From positions 29,117 through 93,116 of the forward strand of contig JBIIDH010000001.1 of the NCBI GenBank assembly GCA_044238435.1: 64,000 nt of DNA, in the 5' to 3' direction. The DNA is from VFMC01 sp044238435 (lineage in GTDB: Bacteria > Actinomycetota > Acidimicrobiia > Acidimicrobiales > Ilumatobacteraceae). This document shows, in pieces, positions 48,382 through 57,753 of the stretch (its first letter is position 1; the number at the start of each line of letters is the position of its first letter). Both the position numbers and the translations under genes were made by a program. The notes below the pieces were generated by a model. That model was given only the letters and a program-made list of their open reading frames with translations. It was not told where the DNA came from and did no database searches.

Positions 48382-49479
48382 ATGCCTGGGCATGCTGCAA
48401 CCGTCGCTGCCGAGCGGGTGCTCACCCCCGACGGGTGGGTCGGCCCGGCCGTGGTCGAGATGGTCGAGGGCTCGGTCACCGCCGTGTCGCCCTGCGCCGG
48501 CCCCACCGAGGTGGCGGTACTCGCCCCCGGATTCGTCGACCTGCAGGTGAACGGCATCGACGACGTCGACGTGGCAACCGCCGACGGCGACGACTGGGCC
48601 CGGCTCGACACCCTCCTCCTGGCCCAGGGCACCACCACGTGGTGCCCCACGCTCGTCACCAACCGCCTCGAGGCCTACGCCGCACCGCTCACCCGTATCG
48701 CTACTGCGATGCATCGTCCCGGCGCCCTGCGACCGGAGATCGCCGGGGTGCACCTCGAGGGTCCGTTCCTCGGTAGGGCCCACGGCGCCCACCGCAGCAG
48801 GTTGGTGCTGCCCGTCGACCTCGACTGGTTGGCAGCGCTGCCCGCGCACGTCGCCATGGTCACCCTGGGCGCCGAGCAGGTCGATGCGGCCGCGGCCACC
48901 GCGTTGCTGCGCGAGCGCGGGGTGCTGGTGTCGATCGGCCACACCACGGCCGACGACGACGAGCTCGACCGCGCTGCCGCTGCCGGGGCCACGATGGTGA
49001 CGCACCTGTACAACGCGATGAGCGGCCTGCACCACCGCCAACCGGGGGTGGCGGCCTGGGCGCTCACCCACGACACCGTCGCCGCAGGCCTCATCGCCGA
49101 CGGCGTGCACGTGCACCCGCGCATGCTGCGACTCGCCTTCACCGCCCTGGGCGCCGACCGCGTGGTGCTGGTCACCGATGCCGTGGGTTGGCGGGCCCGC
49201 ACGGCGGGGCCGGTGCAGCTCGAGCTGCGCGACGGAGCGCCTCGCCTCGCCGACGACACCTTGGCCGGCAGCGCACTCACGATGGATGCCGCTGTGCGCA
49301 CCTGCGTGGCCGCGGGAGTTCCCCTCGAGCAAGCCCTGCACGCAGCCTCCACGGTGCCGGCACGGCTGCTCGGCCTGGCCGACCGCGGCAGCATCACCCC
49401 CGGTCGGCGAGCCGATCTGGTGGCCCTCGATCAGCACCTGCAGGTGGCCGGGGTCTGGGTGGCCGGGCAGCGGGCGTAG
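48382..49479 (+). CDS. nagA: N-acetylglucosamine-6-phosphate deacetylase
   Basis: A 365-residue amidohydrolase. Motifs: LAPGFVDLQVNGIDDVD (where the usual His is replaced: G-F-V-D-L-Q-V-N-G), GVHLEGPFLG with the metal-binding Glu, VSIGHTTADDDE with His, MVTHLYNAMSGL with His and Asn, and the catalytic Asp in VLVTDAVGW. It deacetylates GlcNAc-6-phosphate in cell-wall or chitin sugar recycling. The ATG at 48382 lies nine bases after TACGGT. No nagB is nearby. Confidence 0.88.
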   Translation: MPGHAATVAAERVLTPDGWVGPAVVEMVEGSVTAVSPCAGPTEVAVLAPGFVDLQVNGIDDVDVATADGDDWARLDTLLLAQGTTTWCPTLVTNRLEAYAAPLTRIATAMHRPGALRPEIAGVHLEGPFLGRAHGAHRSRLVLPVDLDWLAALPAHVAMVTLGAEQVDAAAATALLRERGVLVSIGHTTADDDELDRAAAAGATMVTHLYNAMSGLHHRQPGVAAWALTHDTVAAGLIADGVHVHPRMLRLAFTALGADRVVLVTDAVGWRARTAGPVQLELRDGAPRLADDTLAGSALTMDAAVRTCVAAGVPLEQALHAASTVPARLLGLADRGSITPGRRADLVALDQHLQVAGVWVAGQRA

Positions 49480-49496
49480 GCCGGTACCCTCGCCGC

Positions 49497-49895
49497 ATGC
49501 AGATCGTGTCAGCGCTCTTCGTCGAGAACTTCGCCCTGCGCCAGGCGCCCGGGCCGTCCACCCGCATCGATCTCACCGGCGCGATGTTCTCGATGGCCGC
49601 GCCGCAACCGGTGCCCGTCACCGTGTCGCCGCACCTGGTGGCCCTCATCTTCTGCCCACCCGACGAGCCGGGCAGCGGCAACTTCGAGGTCGTCTTCCGC
49701 ACAGGCCTCGACGAGGCCGACGAACAGGTGGCCCGCAACGTCAGCCCCTTCACGGTCGAGCCGGGCAAGTTCACGTACCGCCTGGTGAAGGGCGACCTCG
49801 AGTTCACCGAGTACCGCCAGATCTTCGCTCACTGCCGCATCGATCGCGGTCCGTGGCACCTGGTGCCGTTCACCCTGCTGCCGCCGGCCGTCTGA
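49497..49895 (+). CDS. Conserved small protein of unknown function
   Basis: A 132-residue protein, strand-rich, no signal peptide (IVSALFVENFALRQAPGPST, VVFRTGLDEADEQVARNVSP, FTYRLVKGDLEFTE, PWHLVPFTLLPP). It looks like a small beta-sandwich of the DUF6941-like kind, but I cannot place it firmly. TACCCT six bases before the ATG at 49497 gives a leaderless start 17 bases after the nagA stop. Confidence 0.7.
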   Translation: MQIVSALFVENFALRQAPGPSTRIDLTGAMFSMAAPQPVPVTVSPHLVALIFCPPDEPGSGNFEVVFRTGLDEADEQVARNVSPFTVEPGKFTYRLVKGDLEFTEYRQIFAHCRIDRGPWHLVPFTLLPPAV

Positions 49896-49950
49896 CCTGG
49901 TCGCTGCAGCGATGCAGCGGTCGATCGACCGGGCCACGGTGGGCCGCGGG

Positions 49951-49956
49951 TACAGT
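49951..49956 (+). promoter_or_regulatory. -10 hexamer TACAGT deciding the transketolase start
   Basis: TACAGT ends six bases before the GTG at 49963. An in-frame ATG at 49912 lies before it and is rejected. Confidence 0.5.
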
Positions 49957-49962
49957 CGCACC

Positions 49963-51930
49963 GTGCCGTCGCTGACACCAGAACAAGACTCACTCGCCAT
50001 ATCGCTCATCCGTGGATTCGCCATGGACGCCCCGCTGCAGGCCAAGAGCGGACACCAGGGGACGGCGATGTCGCTGGCGCCGTTGGCGCACGTGCTGTAC
50101 AGCCGGGTGATGCGCCACGACCCGGCGCAGCCCCTCTGGCCCGACCGCGACCGGTTCATCCTCTCGAACGGCCACGCATCGATCCTCCAGTACTCGATGC
50201 TGTACCTGGCCGGCTACGGCCTCGAACTCGACGACATCCGTCAGTTCCGCCAATGGGGCTCGGCCACCCCCGGCCACCCCGAGGTGCACCACACGGCCGG
50301 CGTCGAGGTCACCACCGGCCCGCTCGGGCAGGGGTTCGCCAACGCCGTGGGCATGGCCATCGCCGAACGTCAGCTGGCGGCCGAGTTCGGCACCGGCGCC
50401 ATGCAGCACCACGTGTTCGTGGTGGCGGGCGACGGCTGCCTGATGGAGGGTGTCAGCCACGAAGCCGCCTCGCTGGCCGGTCACCTGGGTCTCGGCTCGC
50501 TCGTGTGCGTCTACGACGACAACAAGATCACCATCGACGGCACCACCGATCTCTCCTACAGCGACGACGTGCCGCAGCGCTTCGCGGCCTACGGCTGGCA
50601 CGTCGAGAACCTCGGCGAGGTGGCCGACGACCTCGACGCCATCGAGGCCGGCCTGCGCCGGGCCATGGCGGTCACCGATCGGCCCAGCCTGGTCGTGCTG
50701 CGCAGCCACATCGGTCATCCGAGCCCCGACCTCACCGACAACCCGCACGCCCACGGCAACCCGTTCACGGCCGAGCACATCACCCGCACCAAAGCAGTGA
50801 TGGGCATCCCCGACGAACCGTTCTGGGCCCCCGCAGAGCTGGTCGCCGCCTACCGCGGCCACTGCGCCGAGCGCGGCGCTGCGGTGCACTCGGCCTGGCA
50901 GCAGCGTCTCCACGACAGTGGCGTCGACCGGGCCGTGTGGGACGCACGGTGGGCCGCCACCGGCCTCGCCGGATGGGAGGCCGCGCTCCCCCGGTTCGAG
51001 CAGGGCGAGTCGATCGCCACCCGGGTGGCCATCGAGAAGGCCATCAACGCCACGTTGGCGCAGGTGCCCGGTGTGATGGCCGGCGCAGCCGACCTCACCG
51101 GCAACACCGGCACCAAACTCGCCGGTCAGCTGGCTCAATCGTCGGCGCAACCCTCCGGGCGCCAGGTGTACTACGGCGTGCGCGAACACGCGATGGGCGC
51201 CGCCATGGTGGGCATGGCGCTGCACGGTGGCGTGTTGCCGGTGGGCGGCACGTTCTTCGTGTTCCTCGACTACATGCGCCCCGCAGTGCGCCTCGCCGCG
51301 CTCAGTCGGGCCAAAGTGGTGTTCGTGTTCACCCACGACTCGGTCGGTGTGGGTGAAGACGGTCCCACCCACCAGCCGGTCGAACACCTGGCCACGTTGC
51401 GGGCCATCCCCGATCTCCAGGTCATCCGCCCGGCCGACGCCAACGAGACGGCTGCGGCCTGGCGGGCATGCATCGAACACGACGGCCCCACCGCTCTGGT
51501 GCTGTCGCGGCAGAACGTCACCGTGGTCACCGACGGCTCGGCCGTCGAACGGGGTGCCGGGGTGGTGCGCGACACCGACGGGCAGGCCCATCTGGTCATC
51601 GCCGCCACCGGGAGCGAGGTGCCGCTGGCCGTCGCGGCCGCCGAGCGCCTGGCCGGCGAGGGCATCCACGCCCGCGTGGTCAGCATGCCGTCGTGGGACC
51701 GCTTCGAGCGTCAGGACGACGACTACCGCGCCTCGGTGCTGCCCGCCGGCGTGCCGGTGCTGTCGGTCGAGGCCGCCACCACGTTCGGGTGGGCGCGCTG
51801 GGCCCAGCACTCCATCGGTATCGACCGCTTCGGTGCCAGCGCGCCGGGCGCCGTCGCCCTCGACCGCCTGGGCATCAACCTCGACCACGTCGTGGCGCAG
51901 GCACGCCACCTCACCGGCCACGCCGGCTGA
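49963..51930 (+). CDS. tkt: Transketolase
   Basis: A 655-residue thiamine-diphosphate enzyme of the pentose phosphate pathway. Motifs: KSGHQGTAMSLAPLAHVLY, FILSNGHASILQYSMLY, GHPEVHHTAGVEVTTGPLGQ, the ThDP-motif VAGDGCLMEGVSHEAAS with YDDNKITIDG, and EHAMGAAMVGMALHGG plus the C-terminal HDSVGVGEDGPTHQPVEHL. The order of PP, Pyr and C-terminal domains is complete. The GTG at 49963 is selected by TACAGT. Transaldolase follows 11 bases after its stop. Confidence 0.95.
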   Translation: MPSLTPEQDSLAISLIRGFAMDAPLQAKSGHQGTAMSLAPLAHVLYSRVMRHDPAQPLWPDRDRFILSNGHASILQYSMLYLAGYGLELDDIRQFRQWGSATPGHPEVHHTAGVEVTTGPLGQGFANAVGMAIAERQLAAEFGTGAMQHHVFVVAGDGCLMEGVSHEAASLAGHLGLGSLVCVYDDNKITIDGTTDLSYSDDVPQRFAAYGWHVENLGEVADDLDAIEAGLRRAMAVTDRPSLVVLRSHIGHPSPDLTDNPHAHGNPFTAEHITRTKAVMGIPDEPFWAPAELVAAYRGHCAERGAAVHSAWQQRLHDSGVDRAVWDARWAATGLAGWEAALPRFEQGESIATRVAIEKAINATLAQVPGVMAGAADLTGNTGTKLAGQLAQSSAQPSGRQVYYGVREHAMGAAMVGMALHGGVLPVGGTFFVFLDYMRPAVRLAALSRAKVVFVFTHDSVGVGEDGPTHQPVEHLATLRAIPDLQVIRPADANETAAAWRACIEHDGPTALVLSRQNVTVVTDGSAVERGAGVVRDTDGQAHLVIAATGSEVPLAVAAAERLAGEGIHARVVSMPSWDRFERQDDDYRASVLPAGVPVLSVEAATTFGWARWAQHSIGIDRFGASAPGAVALDRLGINLDHVVAQARHLTGHAG

Positions 51931-51941
51931 AAGGACCCACG

Positions 51942-53048
51942 ATGGAACGCCTCGTCCAACTGCACGACGAGTTCGGGCAGAGCCCCTGGCTCGACAACCT
52001 GAAGCGCAGCTACCTCACCGACGGCACGCTCGCCGGCCTGGTCGAGCGCGGCGTTCGCGGCCTCACCAGCAACCCCACCATCTTCCAGAAGGCCATCCAG
52101 GGTTCGGCCGACTACGACGAGCAGTTCCGCGACCTTGCTGCCTCTGACCGAGCGGTCATCGACATCTACTGGGAACTCGTGCTCGCCGACATCCACGGCG
52201 CGCTCGACGTGCTGGCCCCGGTGCACACCGACAGCCGTGGCCGCGACGGGTTCGTCAGCGTCGAGGTCGACCCCGGCCTCGCCCACGACGGGCCGCGCAC
52301 CGAGGTGGCCGCCCGAACCCTGAGCCAGCGCATCGACCGACCGAACCTGATGGTGAAGATCCCCGCCACCCGCGAGGGGTTGCCCGCGATCCAGCAGATG
52401 ATCGCCGAGGGCCGCAGCATCAACGTCACGTTGATCTTCAGCCTCGACCGCTACCAGAGGGTGATGGAGGCGTACCTGGCGGGCCTCGAGGAGTACGCCC
52501 AGTCGGCCGATGCCGACCTGTCGAAGGTGGCCAGCGTCGCCAGCTTCTTCATCAGCCGGGTCGACAGCGAGGTCGACAAGCGACTCGAGGCCATCGGCAC
52601 GCCCGAGGCCCTGGCGCTGCGCGGCAAGGCCGCGGTGGCGCAGGGCAAACTCGCCTACCACGCCTTCCAGCAGACCTTCAGCGGGCCCCGGTGGGATGCG
52701 CTCGCTGCCCGTGGCGCCCGGGTGCAGCGGCCGCTGTGGGCCAGCACGTCCACCAAGAATCCTGCCTACCCCGACACCCTGTACGTCGACGAGCTCATCG
52801 GGCCGCTCACGGTGAACACCCTGCCCGACGCCACGCTCGAGGCGTTCGCCGACCACGGCACCCTCGCGCGCCGGGTCGATGCCGAGGTCGAGGCCGCTGC
52901 GGCCGCGTGGCAGGGCATCGCCGACGTCGGGGTCGACCTCGACGACGTCGCGGCACTCCTCGAGCGCGACGGCGTGCGCAGTTTCCAGCAGAGCTTCGAC
53001 GAACTCCTTGCTGCGCTCGAGGCGAAAGCCGCCGAGCTGCGCGGCTGA
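51942..53048 (+). CDS. tal: Transaldolase
   Basis: A 368-residue transaldolase of the long actinobacterial form. The Schiff-base lysine is in RPNLMVKIPATREG; other motifs are RGLTSNPTIFQKAIQ, SINVTLIFSLDRYQRV, VASFFISRVDSEVDKRLE and RPLWASTSTKNPAYPDTLYV. It exchanges three-carbon units between sugar phosphates and is coupled with transketolase. AAAGGA (51930-51935) six bases before the ATG is a clear Shine-Dalgarno sequence overlapping the transketolase stop. Confidence 0.95.
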   Translation: MERLVQLHDEFGQSPWLDNLKRSYLTDGTLAGLVERGVRGLTSNPTIFQKAIQGSADYDEQFRDLAASDRAVIDIYWELVLADIHGALDVLAPVHTDSRGRDGFVSVEVDPGLAHDGPRTEVAARTLSQRIDRPNLMVKIPATREGLPAIQQMIAEGRSINVTLIFSLDRYQRVMEAYLAGLEEYAQSADADLSKVASVASFFISRVDSEVDKRLEAIGTPEALALRGKAAVAQGKLAYHAFQQTFSGPRWDALAARGARVQRPLWASTSTKNPAYPDTLYVDELIGPLTVNTLPDATLEAFADHGTLARRVDAEVEAAAAAWQGIADVGVDLDDVAALLERDGVRSFQQSFDELLAALEAKAAELRG

Positions 53049-53056
53049 GGCGCATC

Positions 53057-54103
53057 GTGGAGCCGACGAGCCCGATTCCAGGCGCCGCCGACCTCGAGGC
53101 GCTCATCGCCGCGCTGCCTCGCGAACGCGACCGCGACCTCGCCAGCAGCCTGCTCGGTTCGCTCGTGTCGCTGCTCGAACAGCGGCCCGAGACGATCGAC
53201 CTGAAGATCGTCACCGCAGCACTGGCCGAGATGGGGGCGGCGTTCGAGATGTTCCGCCCCTACCGGCTCACACCGAAGGTCACCATCTTCGGCTCGGCTC
53301 GCACCCAGCCCGACGACCCCCTGTTCCAGCAGGCGCGGCTGGCGGCCGCTGCCCTCGCCGCCCGTGACTGGATGGTCATCACCGGTGCAGGGCCAGGCAT
53401 CATGCAAGCAGCCATGGAGGGCGCAGGTCGCGCCCAGTCGATGGGTGTCTCGATCGAGCTGCCTCGCGAGCAGCGCCCGAACCCGGTCATCGCCGGCGAC
53501 TCGAAGAACGTGACGATGAAGTACTTCTTCACCCGCAAGCTGATGCTGGTGAAGGAGAGCAAGGCATTCATCTGCCTGCCCGGGGGGTTCGGCACCCTCG
53601 ACGAGGTCTTCGAGGTGCTCACCCTCACCCAGACCGGTAAGGGGGTGCCGGTACCCATCGTGTTCCTCGACACCCCGGGCGACCCGTACTGGGAGACCGT
53701 CCACGAGTTCGTCGACAGCCAACTCGTCGCTCGCGGCCTGGTGTCGGCGCCCGATACGGGGCTCTACTCCATCACCGAGTCGTCCGACGCCGCCGTCGAC
53801 GAGATCCTGCGCTTCTACGCCAACTTCGACTCCATCCGCTACATCGGCGAGCAGCTCGTGGTGCGTGTGCAGCACGCCCCCACCGAGGCCCAGCTCGAAC
53901 TGCTCAATGAACGATTCGGCCACCTCTGCCGGGTGGGTCGCATCGAACGGGTGGCACCCCACGAGCGCGAGATCGCCGAACACGATGCCGAACACCTGCC
54001 CCGTATCGGCCTGCGGTTCACCCGCCACGGCTACGGCGACCTGCGGGCCATGATCGACCTGCTCAACAGCTTCGTCCCCGACCCCGTCGAATCCGAGGAC
54101 TGA
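53057..54103 (+). CDS. LOG/TIGR00730-family nucleotide-binding protein
   Basis: A 348-residue protein with a central Rossmann domain of the LOG (cytokinin-riboside phosphoribohydrolase-like) family: VTIFGSARTQPDDP, VITGAGPGIMQAAMEGAG and CLPGGFGTLDEVFEVLTLTQ (the P-G-G-x-G-T-x-x-E signature). It has about 60 extra N-terminal and 100 extra C-terminal residues, like bacterial AMP nucleosidase-like members. Activity is probably on nucleoside monophosphates but is unproven. The GTG is eight bases after the transaldolase stop. Confidence 0.85.
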   Translation: MEPTSPIPGAADLEALIAALPRERDRDLASSLLGSLVSLLEQRPETIDLKIVTAALAEMGAAFEMFRPYRLTPKVTIFGSARTQPDDPLFQQARLAAAALAARDWMVITGAGPGIMQAAMEGAGRAQSMGVSIELPREQRPNPVIAGDSKNVTMKYFFTRKLMLVKESKAFICLPGGFGTLDEVFEVLTLTQTGKGVPVPIVFLDTPGDPYWETVHEFVDSQLVARGLVSAPDTGLYSITESSDAAVDEILRFYANFDSIRYIGEQLVVRVQHAPTEAQLELLNERFGHLCRVGRIERVAPHEREIAEHDAEHLPRIGLRFTRHGYGDLRAMIDLLNSFVPDPVESED

Positions 54104-54105
54104 CC

Positions 54106-54966
54106 ATGCACCTCGCCACGCTCTGGCAGTACCCGGTGAAGTCGATGATCGGCGGCGAGGTCGCCTCGGCCCACCTCACCCCCGAGGGCATGGTCGGCGA
54201 CCGCACCTGGGCCACCCGCGACGAAGAGCGCGGCGGCATCCGTGGCGCGAAGAAGATCGGCGGCCTGATGCGGTGCGCCGCCAGGTACGTCGACGCCGAA
54301 CCGCAGCCCGGCAGCACCGTCGAGATCACCCTGCCCGACGGCTCGACGGTGCGCAGCGACGACCCGACGGTCCACACCCGCCTGTCCGACGCACTCGGCC
54401 ACCGGGTGAGCCTGTGGCCGCTCCAGCCACCGACCGACCTCGACCACTACCGACGCGGCGCACCCGACAGCACCGACATGCTCACCGAACTGCGGGCCGT
54501 GTTCGGCCGCGAGGGTGATGAGCCACTGCCCGATCTCAGCATCTTCCCGCCGGTCATCATGGAGTTCGAGTCGCCGCCCGGCACCTACCTCGACGCCTTT
54601 CCGCTGCTGGTCATGACCACCTCGGCGCTGCGTTCGCTCGCCGCCGCACTACCCGACAGCGCGGTCGACGTGCGCCGCTTCCGGCCCAACCTGGTGGTCG
54701 ACACCGGCGACGCCGAAGGGCATCCCGAGTTCGCCTGGGTGGGCAAGCACCTGCACGTCGGCGAGGTGGTGCTCCGCGTGATCGAGGCCTGCCCGAGGTG
54801 TGTGATGGTCACCCGTGAGGTCGGCCCCGACCTGCCCGACGACCGCGCCGTGCTGCGCCACGTCGTGCGCGACCTCGACCAGAACGTCGGGGTCTACGCC
54901 GAGGTGATCGTGCCGGGTGTGGTGCGCGCCGGCGACCCGATGGTCGTCGCCGACGGCCCGGTATGA
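54106..54966 (+). CDS. MOSC-domain protein
   Basis: A 286-residue MOSC protein. N-terminal beta-barrel WQYPVKSMIGGEVASAHLTP is followed by MVGDRTWATRDEERGG, and the C-terminal MOSC domain has VRRFRPNLVVDTGDAEGHPE and the conserved cysteine in EACPRCVMVTREVG. Relatives mARC and YiiM reduce N-hydroxylated compounds with a molybdenum cofactor, so a reductase role is plausible. It starts two bases after the LOG gene and overlaps the next gene by ATGA. Confidence 0.85.
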   Translation: MHLATLWQYPVKSMIGGEVASAHLTPEGMVGDRTWATRDEERGGIRGAKKIGGLMRCAARYVDAEPQPGSTVEITLPDGSTVRSDDPTVHTRLSDALGHRVSLWPLQPPTDLDHYRRGAPDSTDMLTELRAVFGREGDEPLPDLSIFPPVIMEFESPPGTYLDAFPLLVMTTSALRSLAAALPDSAVDVRRFRPNLVVDTGDAEGHPEFAWVGKHLHVGEVVLRVIEACPRCVMVTREVGPDLPDDRAVLRHVVRDLDQNVGVYAEVIVPGVVRAGDPMVVADGPV

Positions 54967-55508
54967 GCACGCCTGCACTTCGAGCCTTCACCGCGGCGGT
55001 TCGCCGCCGCGACGACTGGACCTGCGAGCCGGGCCTCGGCGCCGACGAACTGCGCCGAGCCGAACAGCACTTCGGCCTGGCGATGGCACCGCTGTGGCGC
55101 GAGGTGCTGCAGGTGGTGCACCCCGTGCAGTTGCCCGAGCCGCCCCGCGACGCCGACGGCATCCTGCGTTGGACGCGGGTGCCCGACTGGCGCCTGCGCG
55201 ATCTCGAGGGCACGGCCTTCCTCATCGACGGACCGGTCGAGGGCGCCCTGTTCGACGTGGAGTACAACGAGGTGTGGCTACCCGACTGGGGTGCGCGACC
55301 CACCTCGCTCGACGAGGCGCTCGACCTGGCCCGGGCCGAACTCGGCCGCTCACCACTGCTCACCCCGCTGTGGAACCACCTCTACGCGGGGCCGAGCGAC
55401 GACTCGCCCGTGGTGAGCATCGTCCAGACCGACATCCTCGTCGTCGCCGACACGCTCACCGAGTTCATCGAGCGCGGGCTCGACACCGAGGTCGAACCCT
55501 CGCTCTGA
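54963..55508 (+). CDS. SMI1/KNR4-like protein
   Basis: A 181-residue protein. GADELRRAEQHFGLAMAPLW corresponds to the start of the SMI1/KNR4 fold, and GPSDDSPVVSIVQTDILVVA with LTEFIERGLD matches its end, where the conserved Pro-Val-x-S-x-x-x-x-D-I is retained. In bacteria such proteins often act as immunity factors or as general protein-binding modules; here there is no toxin gene beside it. It overlaps the MOSC gene by ATGA and ends convergent to the small gene at 55530. Confidence 0.7.
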   Translation: MSTPALRAFTAAVRRRDDWTCEPGLGADELRRAEQHFGLAMAPLWREVLQVVHPVQLPEPPRDADGILRWTRVPDWRLRDLEGTAFLIDGPVEGALFDVEYNEVWLPDWGARPTSLDEALDLARAELGRSPLLTPLWNHLYAGPSDDSPVVSIVQTDILVVADTLTEFIERGLDTEVEPSL

Positions 55509-55529
55509 CCCTCGCTGCTGCGGCCTGGC

Positions 55530-55727
55530 TCAGTCGTCGGATGACGAGCCGCGCAGCAAGTGAGCAGCCTTCTCGACAGCGCGCCGGGCCTGGGTGAGGC
55601 GCTTGTCGTCGGCCGGTCGACCGCTGCGTTCGGCGGCCGCTTCGCGCAGCAGCTCGAAAGTCCGCTCGTCGAGCTCGACCGCGATGGCGTCGAGTTGCTC
55701 GGCCAGGTCGTCGTACGCACCGCTCAT
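55530..55727 (-). CDS. Small helical protein downstream of glcF
   Basis: A 65-residue acidic helical protein (MSGAYDDLAEQLDAIAVELD, TFELLREAAAERSGRP, RRAVEKAAHLLRG). The ATG overlaps the glcF stop by ATGA, so it is co-translated with it. No family recognised; a small regulatory or stabilising subunit is a possibility. The upstream in-frame start at 55811 would be inside glcF and is rejected. Confidence 0.65.
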   Translation of the reverse strand: MSGAYDDLAEQLDAIAVELDERTFELLREAAAERSGRPADDKRLTQARRAVEKAAHLLRGSSSDD

Positions 55728-56875
55728 GGTCGTGCCCCGTCGAGTGCTTCGGCGAGCAGCAGCATCGGATGGCGAACTCGCACTCCGACGGCGGCGAGGT
55801 GCATGGAACACCCAGGGTTGGCGCTGGCCACCTCGTGCCCGCCCGATCGGTCGATCGAGGCCAGTTTCCGTCGCCGCACTTCACCGGCCAGCTCGGGTTG
55901 CAGGGCGGAGTACGCGCCGCCGGCACCGCAGCACAGACCGTCGTCGTCGAGCTCGACCAGCGGGGCCACCGTGCCCAGCACCGTGCGCACAGCGAGGTGG
56001 GCGCGCTGGACGTGGCGGAGGTGGCACGGATCCTGGACGATGATCGGCTCGGCACGACGACGCACCACGAGCCGGTCCATTGACGGCGCCACGTGTTCGT
56101 GCACGTCGCGTACCCGGGCGCTGAACGCCACCGCCTCGGGCGTGCCGAGCAGGTGGCCGTAGTCCTTCAGCGCCGCACCACAGCCGGCGGAGTTCACGAC
56201 GATGGGAGCGTCGCCCGGCATCGATGCCATCACCGCACGCGCCAGTCGCTCGGTGGCGTCGGTGAGCCCGGCGTGCACGTGTAGTGCACCGCAGCACGCA
56301 CCCCCGTTGCCAGGAACGGCGTAGCGCTGGCCGAGGGCGTCGAGCACGCGTGCCGTGGCGCGATGGACGTCGCGCTGCCAGGCGTCCATCACACAGCCGG
56401 TGAACAGCCACACGTCGGTGCCCGTCGGCTTCACCGCCGGCCCGCGGCGCACCGGCAGCCGAGTGAGGCCGAGGCGACGCGGCACCAGGTGCAACCGCTG
56501 CGCCACCGCCAACAGGGTGGAACCGGTGAGCAGCAACCGATGGTGGCCGAGCACGGCGAACCCCCATCGCTGCCACCACGGCGTGATGCGGTGCCGGGTG
56601 GCGAGCGTGGAGCGGGTGGCTTCCATCAGGTGGCCGAACGGCACACCGCTCGGACAGGCCGGTTCGCATCCGCGGCACTGCACGCAGGTCTCCATGAACC
56701 CGACGAACTCGTCGGTCACCGGGGCGCCCTCGTTCTGCACGGCACGCATCGCCGCGATGCGGCCACGAGGCGACAATGCCTCCTCGCCGGTGGCGCGGAA
56801 CGTGGGGCAATGCGGCAGGCACAAGCCGCAGCCCACACAACTGGCGAGTTCCTCGGAGTCGATCGAGAGATGCAC
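55724..56875 (-). CDS. glcF: Glycolate oxidase iron-sulfur subunit GlcF
   Basis: A 383-residue protein with two [4Fe-4S] clusters near the N-terminus (CVGCGLCLPHCPT and CVQCRGCEPACPSG), and two CCG domains (CCGALHVHAGL, CCGAGGAYS) that bind further cofactors. It carries electrons from the flavin subunits GlcD/GlcE to the quinone pool. TACCGT (56891-56886) overlaps a possible GTG start at 56887, so the GTG at 56875, ten bases downstream, is preferred; the longer form remains possible. It is on the same strand as glcE but separated from it by two genes. Confidence 0.88.
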   Translation of the reverse strand: MHLSIDSEELASCVGCGLCLPHCPTFRATGEEALSPRGRIAAMRAVQNEGAPVTDEFVGFMETCVQCRGCEPACPSGVPFGHLMEATRSTLATRHRITPWWQRWGFAVLGHHRLLLTGSTLLAVAQRLHLVPRRLGLTRLPVRRGPAVKPTGTDVWLFTGCVMDAWQRDVHRATARVLDALGQRYAVPGNGGACCGALHVHAGLTDATERLARAVMASMPGDAPIVVNSAGCGAALKDYGHLLGTPEAVAFSARVRDVHEHVAPSMDRLVVRRRAEPIIVQDPCHLRHVQRAHLAVRTVLGTVAPLVELDDDGLCCGAGGAYSALQPELAGEVRRRKLASIDRSGGHEVASANPGCSMHLAAVGVRVRHPMLLLAEALDGARP

Positions 56876-56935
56876 GGCAGGTGTCACGGTACTCCGCAGC
56901 GACGGGATTCGCCGCCACGACTACCCTGCCCCGCC

Positions 56936-57730
56936 ATGCCCGAGGGCCACACCATCCACCGCATCGCCAAGGACCACGGCGCGCTGCTCACCGGCCGGAC
57001 GGTTTCCGTGAGTTCGCCCCAGGGCCGCTTCGCCGACGCCGTGATGGTCGACGGCCAGACGCTCGACCGCCTCGAGGCCTACGGCAAACACCTCTGGTAC
57101 CACTGGTCGAACGGGTTGGTCGGCCACGTGCACCTGGGCCTGTTCGGCAAGTTCCGCATCCATCGCGGGCCGGAGGCGCCTGCGCCGGTGGGCGCCGTGC
57201 GCATGCGGATGCAGACCGACGGGTGCACCATCGATCTCGCCGGGCCCACCGACTGCTCCATCGGCGACGAGGCCGACCGCGCCTCGATCGTGGCCCGTCT
57301 GGGCCCCGACCCGCTGCGGCGCGACGCCCGCCCGGCCGTGGCGGTCGCCCGCATCCTGCGCAGCAAGCAGGCCATCGGCGCGTTGCTGCTCGACCAATCG
57401 GTGCTGTGCGGGGTGGGCAACGTGTACCGCGCCGAGGCCCTGTTCGTCCACGGCATCCACCCGGCGCGCCTCGGGCAGCAGTGCGACGAGGCCGAACTGA
57501 ACACGCTGTGGTCCACCATCACGGCGATGCTGCGCCAGGGCGTGCGCGACAACCGCATCATCACCGTCGACCGCAGCGAACTCGACCTGCCCAAAGGACG
57601 GCGCATCCGCCGCGGCGAAGCGACGTACGTGTACCACCGCGACCGCTGCCTGCGCTGCGGCACGGCGGTGCAGACGGTCGACCTCGCCGGCCGTCCCTGC
57701 TACTTCTGCCCCACCTGCCAACCGGTCTGA
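56936..57730 (+). CDS. nei: Endonuclease VIII/Fpg-family DNA glycosylase (Nei)
   Basis: A 264-residue glycosylase starting MPEGHTIHR, whose P2 and E3 are catalytic. The helix-two-turn-helix is in LDQSVLCGVGNVYRAEALFV, and the C-terminal zinc finger uses the cysteines in RCLRCGTAVQ and CYFCPTCQ. The P-E-G-H-T start is of the Nei1 type rather than Fpg (P-E-L). It removes oxidised bases and cuts the strand. TACCCT (56922-56927) eight bases upstream sets the ATG at 56936. Confidence 0.92.
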   Translation: MPEGHTIHRIAKDHGALLTGRTVSVSSPQGRFADAVMVDGQTLDRLEAYGKHLWYHWSNGLVGHVHLGLFGKFRIHRGPEAPAPVGAVRMRMQTDGCTIDLAGPTDCSIGDEADRASIVARLGPDPLRRDARPAVAVARILRSKQAIGALLLDQSVLCGVGNVYRAEALFVHGIHPARLGQQCDEAELNTLWSTITAMLRQGVRDNRIITVDRSELDLPKGRRIRRGEATYVYHRDRCLRCGTAVQTVDLAGRPCYFCPTCQPV

Positions 57731-57753
57731 GCCCGGGGTCGCTGCGGCTCTCG

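Noticed and set aside
54963..55508. Immunity protein of a toxin system (SMI1/KNR4 fold)
   Set aside because: No toxin gene, secretion motif or polymorphic-toxin repeat is beside it; it is coupled to a MOSC gene instead.
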